The notes under the pieces were generated by a model. That model saw only the letters and a program-made list of their open reading frames with translations. It ran no database searches and was not told the DNA's origin. This document shows positions 1 through 9,800 of a DNA stretch of 34,782 nt, piece by piece (the first letter of the stretch is position 1; every line of letters begins with the position of its first letter). A program made the translations under genes and the position numbers. Origin of the DNA: Phoronis ovalis (lineage: Eukaryota > Phoronida > Phoronidae); assembly GCA_028565635.1 (NCBI GenBank), contig JAOXYB010018849.1, positions 1 to 34,782 of the forward strand. The letters run 5' to 3'.

Positions 1-92
1 AACAGCCCCTAAGCACGTAACGCGCGTTACGAGCCAGCGGTTTAAAAAACATACCCTTTCACGCAAAATTTTGTTGGAACATGCCTACCCAC
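1..92. mobile_element. Right end of a second copy of the MITE-like element
   Basis: GCGCGTTACG at 22-31, a short A-rich run, CCTTTCACGC and the end TACCCAC (86-92) line up with 8051-8123 inside the gene 1 intron. The left part is cut by the window edge. Contains the 16-bp perfect palindrome CGTAACGCGCGTTACG at 16-31. Confidence 0.55.
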
Positions 93-110
93 TTTCATAT
101 TGACCACCCA

Positions 111-123
111 CCCCCCCCCCCCC
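111..123. repeat. Poly-C tract
   Basis: Thirteen consecutive C after CACCCA, just outside the MITE-like end. Confidence 0.85.
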
Positions 124-939
124 GGAACAGATGTAGCACAGTAACAAATGGTAACATCAGAATCCATTACCGTTCCTGCCTAAACTCACAGCGTCTGAGA
201 CATAGCACAAACATCATGAAACAGGACTACTCTAGGCTGCATCAAGCCGTGGATTTGTTCTGTTACTCTAAGACCCGAATCTACTAAATATAAACCGTTC
301 AGGGCCCGGTACATCATGCAGTTCCCGTGTTTGTAGTTGCACAGGAAAGGAAGCTAATAATCTTAACAACTGTACAGTTCCTGAGGCCATCCCTTAGAGC
401 TGACTTGAAGAGCATATAGACTACTACACTTTCATGCTGTCACTATTATCCAGCTGATTCCACTACTCAAGGACTACTATCGTCTTTAGACCGCTCTAAA
501 CTTACAGCGGTTTACAAACTTTATTAAAGAAAGCATTTTACTTTTTTTAGTGCGAGACTGAGTGTACAATACAATTTACAACAACATTTACTATTGTTTG
601 TTACAGATCGTTCACAGAGGCCAGATAAAGAATAAACAAATATCTGGAGGAATGAAAACACTGTCCACTCCGCAGTACTAGTAAAGAATGATACGTTAGC
701 ATGCTTTCTCCCTAAAACCATAACAATGTCAATTTTGATTAGGGGAGAATGCATATCGTCCAAATACAGTGCCTGTTTAGTTAAGTCAAGTTTAAAAGCT
801 TAAACCAACTCCAAACCAACTATCATCGCAATTTGAATGTTTCATTAAGAAACAATATATAATGATCAGTTGCACTACACGTACAAGAAGTAGAAGAATC
901 ATTTTAAAAGACATATATTAACATACTCACCTGTGATAA

Positions 940-1095
940 TTTTCACTCCACCACCGCCCCGAGAAAATGGCGTCCAAGTCAAGTCACGGAAATACTCGAA
1001 CCTGTCAATCGTCTTCTTCCGACAGTGGTATGTATGTGAGCGCCATCTAGAAGCAGATAATGGAAGTCTAGCTCGTAGCGCGGCTATAGACAGTC
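940..1095. promoter_or_regulatory. CpG-rich patch, possible promoter or first exon of another gene
   Basis: CpG is clearly denser here than in the surrounding AT-rich DNA. Plus strand: AAAATGG at 965-970 opens a 27-codon frame (MASKSSHGNTRTCQSSSSDS...) that runs into a donor-like G|GTATGTATG near 1026. Minus strand: ATGGCGCTC opens a 13-codon frame, and a strong donor CAG|GTGAGTATG lies near 932. No following exon can be identified on either strand, so no gene is called. Confidence 0.3.
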
Positions 1096-1436
1096 ACTTT
1101 GCAAAAAATAATTCGTCTCTGAATTGCTCGTTACTTTGAACACTGGTTGAATATAGACCCGACAAACGTATTTTAATACGCTTTAACTAAAATTAGCATT
1201 TTTCTTTTTTGGCAACTGGGCAGCCATGAGGACGTTTCTATTTAAATTGCGCGATATTATTTCGCAGAAAGTAAGTGAGAGAAATCACAATTTGATAAAT
1301 TAATGTGATTTTTTTGTCAAAAATTGAGGGATTATGTCCAAACCTAGCAACTCACCCAGTTTTCTGTGTATTTCCCACAAATTCCGCCTAGCGGTCTGTT
1401 GTTTATTAGTTAGAGGAAGGAAGTGTATACTTTTTG

Positions 1437-2076
1437 CGTGAACGGTGAATGAGCCATTTTTTTCGATAGTGAATGGTGAAAGCAGCTGAAATTAGCCACT
1501 GATAAGCTGGTGAACCATGAACGAGTTGTTCCACGTGAACGGTGAATGGCTGAGATTCTAAGCGTGAAACGTGAAAATATGACAATTTCAGGCGTGCATG
1601 GTGAATAAAATATTCAGAGAGTAGGAAAAAGCGAATAAAAACAATTCACAATTCGCGATAAAAATTCGGGATACAAATCAAAAATTTTCCGAGGTATACC
1701 CTTGGACTCAAGCCCCTGCCTAATGTAACGCGACCTTTCTTCCGCTTGCCACGTTGATCAAAGGCGAGCGTGGCGTTTATTTTGTAAGTCTACATATTTA
1801 TGCATGTACAAAAAAAATGGGTAAAAAGATACAACTTACCTCACAATTAAGTCAATAAATAAATATATATTGCATGCTTTTCATCTAAAAACATCTTATA
1901 AATGTCAGAAAGGAGATCTCAAAATTTGTAAGCATATTGTGAATTGTGAATTGGTGAATTGTTTTTGAAAACTATATTGAATATTGAACAGCACTATTTA
2001 CTTGTGAAGGTGAATGAGGTTTAGAAATTATTGCTGGTGAATGGTGAGTTTCATTTTTTAAAGAAGTGGTGAATGG
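1437..2076. repeat. Degenerate GTGAATGGTGAA repeat field
   Basis: At least ten variants of GTGAA(C/T)GGTGAAT occur: near 1439, 1471, 1511, 1534, 1564, 1593, 1939-1965, 2004, 2035 and 2065, all in the same orientation. Spacing is irregular and a gap (about 1610-1935) lies between two clusters. No coding frame. Probably a decayed satellite or a repeat-rich transposon remnant. Confidence 0.55.
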
Positions 2077-2955
2077 TGGTCTGTGGGGGCTCTCCCCTCT
2101 TAGTGGTCACATAAAAGTTAATTGTTGACTGCGGAAAATCAGGAGTTCGAATATTATTATTTGTGATTGAACAGAATTTTCCGCGAAGAGTCTATTTAGT
2201 AGAAGAAAATACTATTGAGTTGGATGGGAAAACCAATTGTATTCTTTTGCAATCTAGGACTAATATAGACTGAAGTTAAGTTTTATGATTACGAAAACTC
2301 TGCAAGAAACATGTTTATGGAAAGTTAATGAATAAAACTGAGGAAACCCTTAAAGTGAAAAAAGTAGTAAATTGTTGTGTTATTTAACAGCTCTGATTTT
2401 TACGCTTGTCTTCCACTTCATTCAATTTCTTTTCAAAAAAGTTTCCTTGCATGTGTTAAACGGAGCCTTAATTATTCCTTATTTTTCAAAGAAGGACACA
2501 TTTGTAAAAGTAAAAACTTCACGTTTTCGTTAAACTAGGACAGGGGGCATTTTTGTTACTGAAAATCCTTCAAATGGGTGTAATTTTTGATGTTAGGGCA
2601 TGAACATGGGTATAGCCTTCTTACCCTGATTGTCAGGACCATAGGTGTATTTATCATACACTTTTGCGACACTACAGGGACTACTTCCTGACTCAACATT
2701 AACGTTAATACAGTAAGCCTACATTATATAATTGTACTTATTTCTAAATGCAAGACGACTAATAAATTTTAACATGCTAATTTAAAAAAAAAAGAGTTTT
2801 TCCAGCAAAAACAAATCGCAATTGTAAATAAACAAATATATTTTTAAAAAATTTAAATAAACATGGTGTCTTTGATTGAAAATACACGCAAATACTTGTC
2901 CCATTAGCTTAATAATGCATTTCTAAAAATAAGACCTCGTTATAAATTTAAAACT

Positions 2956-2961
2956 TTTATT
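2956..2961 (-). terminator. Gene 1 poly(A) signal AATAAA
   Basis: AATAAA on the minus strand, about 45 bases after the gene 1 stop codon. It is the first canonical signal downstream and implies a very short 3' UTR. Confidence 0.6.
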
Positions 2962-3006
2962 AATCAACCCGAATCCGGTAAACTCGCTATTGCATGCTTA
3001 GGTACT

Positions 3007-3821
3007 CTACGGTAATGTGTAATGACCTGTATGTCTGGTATATGTACCAGTTGGAGTAATGGCGTTAATTACGACATAGATATCTCGACCGAGTAAGTAG
3101 AAATTACGTGGAATCAAAAATGTGTTTAGGGTTTGTTCCCACATTTCAAGATTTGCAACACCAACACGGTTACCAAGAGAAATGTCATATCTCAGGTTAC
3201 CTGGTCCGGTGTAGTTGAAAACATTTTCCCACAATATAACGGTGTTCTGGGTGATGTTATCGCGGTAAAAGGTGGCGTTATATCCAGTTAACACAGGTAA
3301 ATCAACTGATATCGTAACGTCGGCTGTTACAGCCGTGCTCTCTATGCCGCCATTGTTTACAGCTTTAACAGAAAGTGTATAGACACGAGTTTTACTACCA
3401 TACAATGGCACACAATCCACAATAAAGTTTGTGTGCTTGTTAACAACAATAACATGGTAATCTTTGATGGTTTCACCGTCTTCTTCAATTTTCAATAAAT
3501 ACTCTTTGATACCAGAATTATCCTGAAAACCAGCAAGAACAATATCTAAAATTTGAGTGTTTGACTGGAATCCCTCAACAGCATCGTACTGAGAAACGGA
3601 AAGAGGAGATGGTATAATAACAGCATTAGATACGTCAGGACTCTGCGTCGCAACAAGTAGCGGATCTCCAATTTTGATCTCGTCCATCTTTGCGTTATTG
3701 ATACAGCGAACTGATGGATATATTTTGTCACCGTGAGTGATAGCTAATCCTGAGACATTAGCCGTGTGAGTGGTTGCTGTATGCGCCCAAGACAATAAGT
3801 CAATTGAACCCGGAGACAAAC
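3007..3821 (-). CDS. Gene 1 exon 24: last coding exon, C-terminal FN3-like repeats
   Basis: 815 nt including TAG at 3007-3009, residues about 3063-3333. Motifs: GDKIYPSVRCINNAK, EYLLKIEEDGE, YTLSVKAVNNGG and the final ITPTGTYTRHTGHYTLP. It lacks a hydrophobic tail, so no membrane anchor. Acceptor TTTACTTGCAG. Confidence 0.9.
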
Positions 3822-6800
3822 CTGCAAGTAAAGTATACAATCATGTTTAATATTAATATAAGCTTTGAAATTCTCCAATAACGTCAGCGCCCATCTGGTA
3901 ATATAAACGGTTATCACAGGAACACTTTGCTACATGTTACGCAATTTAAGAGCAATGATATACGTTTATAGAAAGTTAAGTTATAGAATAATATACACAT
4001 AAGGTGTGAGATTTAGTCATACAGCAACTCACCTAAAGCCCAGGTGCACATATCGAATCCGCTCTCATCATCAACAGCATCATTCCATGTTGCCTGTAAG
4101 TCTATCGAGGTAAGATTGTTCATAGTATACGTCATATTAATGGCCCCAATAACAGGTGCAGTCCAATCAACTGACAATGGTTTAGAAGTTACTGTGATTT
4201 GGCTCCCAGCTTCATTTATCACAAGAAGAGTAGCGTATATTTTTAAGCCATGCTTCAGTGGTAACATATTAAATATTGTATACGGCTTCCTACCGACGTT
4301 GGTTAAAGGCGCAATCTGGAATCCCCCTGGTTTCGTTCCAAGACCTACTTCGGTATACCGAATTTTACTTTCTGGATCATAGATTGCCCAGTATACACCG
4401 ATGTCCATCATTCCTAGCCGTTGAACACTAACTGCGTTTACCAGATCAACGGAGGACACAGAACACAGTTCTAAACTAATGTACGTGAATAATATTGCAT
4501 TTTCAGTTTGGAAAGAAAACAATGCTTCCTGCTTTTCTTCCAAAGGAATGTCAACAATAAATTCACAAACAGAATGTTTATCACGTAGATCTATTACAAT
4601 GGATTGATTACCAATAGAGACTTCTGAAAAACCTTGTTCACATGGTTGCGCTGTATTTACAGTAAGACGATATAGTCCATAGGTTGAAATTCGAATTGTT
4701 TGAGAAGCTTTGCCTTTTAGTAACAAGCCAGAGACGTCGTAGGTATATGTGCCACTGGACACCCATGAAGTGGGAAGATAAGACAAGATGCTGCTTGAAG
4801 TAGATTCACACACAATTCCCTCTGCTGGTGTGGCATCATAAATGAACGCAGGAGAAGCTGCAACTATTTCCTGTCCAGATCCGTCAATTGCTTTTACGAG
4901 AATGTAATAGGTACCATTATGAGATAGCCCAAGTTCGCCATTATATTTGATATGAGTTTTGAATCCAACACTTGCAAAGGGTTTTATATTTGCCGTCCGG
5001 AGATTATCACCGATGCCCCACTCATATTCTCTTATGAAAGAATGTCTGTCACTGAAGCCGAACCAAGAGGCCTCCAAAGCATTTCCACCACCAGTCGTAA
5101 ATCTGTGGCAGTGCTGTCTTCTACCATTGAAGACAACACCTGCTATAGGGGGTTCGTTATCCACAGTTACTCCATCGGACGTCTTATTAGCTGTCAATCC
5201 AACATTGTTTATTGCTCGAACAGTTACATAATATTTCATACCTGATGGAATGTCCAAGCCTGTTTTTATAAAGTTTGTAGCTCTACCAACGTTTTCTACT
5301 GGCACAATTTCATCACCTAGAAAATGAAATCATATCATTTAATGCAGCATGCACACCATAAGTTAATTAGCAGTTAAATCCAATGGCATATTCAACCCAG
5401 AATTAAGTTACTATATATAATAGAATAATAACATGTCTACCCTATATTGCTGTCGCAACGGTAAGCTAGGAAATCCATGCATTAATGCAGCTTCTGCTAC
5501 TTTGAAATCAAGGAAAGTGTGGTTATACAAATATACATATAAAGCTACACAATGAAATTTGCTGTTGAATAAACTGCAAATAATTCTTTGTTTTTACTAA
5601 AATATCCTCAGCTTACCTCCTCCGGCACCACCCATAGTATTTCCAACAGAGACTTCGTAATATGCAATCCCACTCTCTGTGTCAATAAACGTGTTATCCC
5701 ATCTGGCGTACACCGCAGACGACAACTGTGTATATTCTATATCGTCAGTAGAATTAGTTGATGCTAAATCGGTCACTCCATAGCCCCTAGCAACAGTCGG
5801 AGCAGAATGATCAACAAGAATGCCTGCCGATTCTGCTGTAGTGTAAAGGTTATTGCCTGTATTCCACCAAAAGCGAACATACAAAGAATAATAATGATTA
5901 TGAAGCAGGAATTTGTTGTAAGGCAGACAATAAACAGCTGTTGTAACCAGTCCGTTATCAAAAATAAATTTTTCAGTCCCAAAATTAAACAGACTTGTTC
6001 CAATGCTGGTGTTTGTAAGTCCAAAACCCCATTCATACCTTACAGCATTGGCATGATTTTGCCAACTTCCTGATAAACATTTATCTGACGCAGTATAACT
6101 TGCTGCTGATCCGAGGTTTAATCCGTTCTGAACTGTTAATGCTCCAGAGGATGGAACATCGTTGCATGTTGTCATTGCTCCGTCGTGTCTGCAGTTGTAA
6201 TATGTGTGTCCATATTCACCACAAGTACATACTTTCTGACATGTAAAAACTTGACATGAGTGTCTTTCAATGAATAGTATGTTTGGCGATACTACAGATA
6301 CTGCAATTTGTCCAATGTCTGATGTCATACCGGCCCCATTAACAGCATAAATAGTAATATAAACAATTTCACTAACGCTCAAAGGTGATGGAAGTGTAAA
6401 GGTTGACGCTTGCGTCACAGCATTAGCGTTATGAGTGATATCTGTTGGTGACAGTTTATCCGTCTGGTGATAACTAGAACCAAACGCCACAACATACTTG
6501 ACAATTCCAGACTGATCATCATGAAAGTTTTCCCACGTCAGAAAAACCGTTCCCCCACCATTACTCCATTGCAATTGTCCTTCTATGAAGTATCCAAGAT
6601 GTGGTGGAGTTGAATCCACCAACAACGAGTTAGATACGGCTGTAGTACATAGTCCAGCTGCATTGCACGAGGACACGGTGGCCCAATATTCGTCACCATC
6701 AGCCATTTGTCTACCTCCTGCCAAAGCAAACGTTGCCTCCGTGGCGGCGTCAAAATGTGAAGCATCTACGGGATGTTCGCCATCATGATGAGCTTTAACG

Positions 6801-9800
6801 GAAACTACGTGTCGAGTTATTGGACTATTAGAATCAGTAAATTTCCAGCCTACACGGACAACGGAACGGTCGTATTGAGTATCAGTTGCCCGTGACAGAC
6901 CATCCACATAGAAGAATGGCTGTGTCAAAACTGTTGGTGGCGTTATATCTACTATAAAGTAGTCCGAATATGCAAATGTCTTTAAATTAGCATTATTTAC
7001 AGCTTTAATGGTAACATACAGATTTTGCCCGATTGGTAAATCTAAGTCAGATCTTAGGACGTCTTCAGTTAGATGAGCGTATGTATACGGCACAATACTA
7101 CAGTCTCCTTCACTTATTCCAATACACCATTCGTAATGATGCAAAAAACTGTGCGGATCATGAAACCCAAACCAGCGAATAGTGATGGATTTCCTGAAAG
7201 TAACAAAAAAGCATTAATTGTGCCATGTAAAGACAGTTATCAAATATTAGTCATAATTCTCGTATCTACATAAACGTGTATACTGTAGCATTAATTAACT
7301 TCAATATTGTACAAACTTAGGTACATATCATATATTTACCAATAATTGTTTTAAAAAATCTTACTGTTCAGCAACGTAATGGTTATGGTAATCATCAAAT
7401 CCAACCCTGACTATGCCGGGAAATGGTGGTGAGTCGTCCGCTATTACGCCGTTAGACGTCGCTCTAATGCACATCTGCAAAGTATTGCAAGCTTCTACAG
7501 TGACGTAGTATTTAACTCCAGCGACAAGTCGCGTGATAATAGAATACTCTGAAAGGAAAAGCAAAATGTAGTTTATTTAATTTTCAAGATTTGCATATGT
7601 ATGAAATGAAATATCGAAAGAAAGCAACTAATGTGTGCTTGAAAGGTTCCAATATAACTGACATGTTTTTTTTTGTGCAAACCATGCCTAATCTGATCAA
7701 AAATGTATATTCTATACGTTCCAGGGGATCACTCAAGTAAAATGTGGGTAATCACGCTCGTTAATGACCTCAAAAAAGACCAAAGAACCAATGTAGGAGG
7801 TTAAAAAAAACGGACCCTAAGCAAGACCTGTACCAAAATTTGTATCCAATCCAAGACTGACATTTGTCGACAAGACAAAAAACAAAAAATGTTTTTCCTT
7901 AAGATGGGTATGGCATTTTCAACCCGAAGCCCCTTCTCAGCAGGACTCTCACTGGACTGTAAACAGTGCTCGTGAGAAATAGATACTAAGAACAAAGCTA
8001 AAAACCATACTCCTTTTGATCAAAATTGCGATTTTCGTAAACGTAGGGTTGCGCGTTACGCGCTTGGTTGTAAAAAAACAACATCCTTTTCAAGCGTTTT
8101 TATTAGCCAACATGATTACCCACATCTTATATACATGTCGAGTGGCTCCCTGCGTACTAGTGCATTAGTAATTAGGATATAAGTATTTTACTTGAATAAG
8201 CGAAAGCTAGATACAATTTCAATGTACAAAAATTAATTTTTCGAAGAATTTTGCTCATTTGAGTATTGTTTCACATAATGAAACTATTTACCTGTAGCTC
8301 TTTCGGTATTTTCAAACGTGTGAATGTCAGATACTCCTGGGGATGTCCCAAGACCAATTTTATATCTAACCTGCGTTTCTGCGTCATGGAATCCGACCCA
8401 GTGAGCCGATATTATGCTAACATCTTGCTGATAATTTATGTCACCCTGCAAATTCACTTCAGGTAGAAATTTGCATTAAATACAATGCTTTAACAATACA
8501 ATCAGTTTTAGAACAAAAACGCACCACTTTCAGGCAAAACTTTTCTCAGTGTTTGCATAACTGCTCATTAGCCATAATAATATTGTTATGTAGGAAAACA
8601 TGTTCCATGTTGTTTTAATTTTACTATGTGTGAACGATACATGACCTGACTGAATACATAGGTATTTGTTTATGATGTCATGCATTGCTTTCATACCTAG
8701 AGAAAAAAACAAAAAATACCTCGGTCGGATCCGGTCCGTCAAATACCAGACCTTGACTTGGTGCAGTTAAATCGCAAGTAAACTGCTGAGAGCATACGCT
8801 AGTCGACAGTCCAGCAGCGTTGGTTCCCTGTAATATTAATAAACGATTTTATATTTGCTTGGTATTTGTATTATGATATCGATAAACTGACTTCGATAAT
8901 TTTTAAGTGTGGTTCTATAGCATATGTGTAATACTTTATAAGATAAAGTAATGTTTCAATGTACCTCGACTTGCACATAATAATGATGTCCACCAAACAG
9001 AGGCAAACCGCTAAAAATGATAAAATTGTGGTTCACTGCTTGAAATGCTGAAATATCTTGGCTTTTCGGATGGGTACCAATGGCGATATCATACTGTATC
9101 GTGGCGCTGGCATTATCTTTAAAGTCTCCCCAATGAACCTCAAACCTGTCGCAATTCACAGCTGACAGATGACGATAGAAAGATCCAACGTGAACGTAGC
9201 TGGCTTCAGGGGGCGTAGTGTCTACGGTGACTCCTTCGGAAACGGCCTGCGACTTTAATCCTACGTAGTCATAAGCTGTAATAGTTTAAAGTGAGTTACG
9301 TATAAAAAGCCAGCACTAAGACTTTCCATTCTTAATTGAGATGTGTTACGTTAGAAGCATACAACGAGGGTAATTATTGTTAGTTAGGGTTTTTATAGCA
9401 AACCAAAATAATTTGTACACGTTTCATGATTAGATTAACTAGTTGGTGGTGTACTTGGAAGGCCATATCTGTTCCCCAAACAAGCCGATTTTTTTAAATT
9501 CAGTAATTAGTCGGAAATGCGACAAAGTCTGGCTGATATTTAAAAAAAAGTATACTTAAGTAAAGTATTCGATGGTGTTGCTTTTGATCTATTCCTCCTT
9601 GTTAGCAGGATGACCAATTTAAGCCAGCTATACAGATTCGTCTGGGAAACAGACCCGGTGAGTGCTTCGGTTAGGTGTATCTATTATTATTATTACAATT
9701 GACAACTAACATTGCATATATAAAGGTATGTTCTTACCTATTACTAAGACATAATAAGTTTTTCCAGACTCTAAAGCCAAACCATGGGCAATCGCTTTCT

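Larger units (their letters stand above)
93..3006. other. Non-coding region downstream of gene 1
   Basis: No supported coding exon. Apart from the poly-C tract, CpG-rich patch, GTGAATGGTGAA field and poly(A) signal listed separately, it is AT-rich single-copy-looking DNA. Short open frames at 81-287 and 524-763 have no recognisable motif. Confidence 0.6.

Noticed and set aside
290-395. Minus-strand 40-codon frame starting MASGTVQLLRLL
   Set aside because: Short, no downstream exon or motif; could be chance.
4044-4382. Plus-strand frame of 112 codons
   Set aside because: Antisense shadow of gene 1 exon 23; no motif, no paralogous counterpart preserved in gene 2.
6585-6788. Plus-strand open frame (67 codons) with a near-identical partner at 28012-28215
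   Set aside because: Both lie antisense to the conserved tract of exon 22; their similarity simply mirrors the conserved minus-strand coding sequence.
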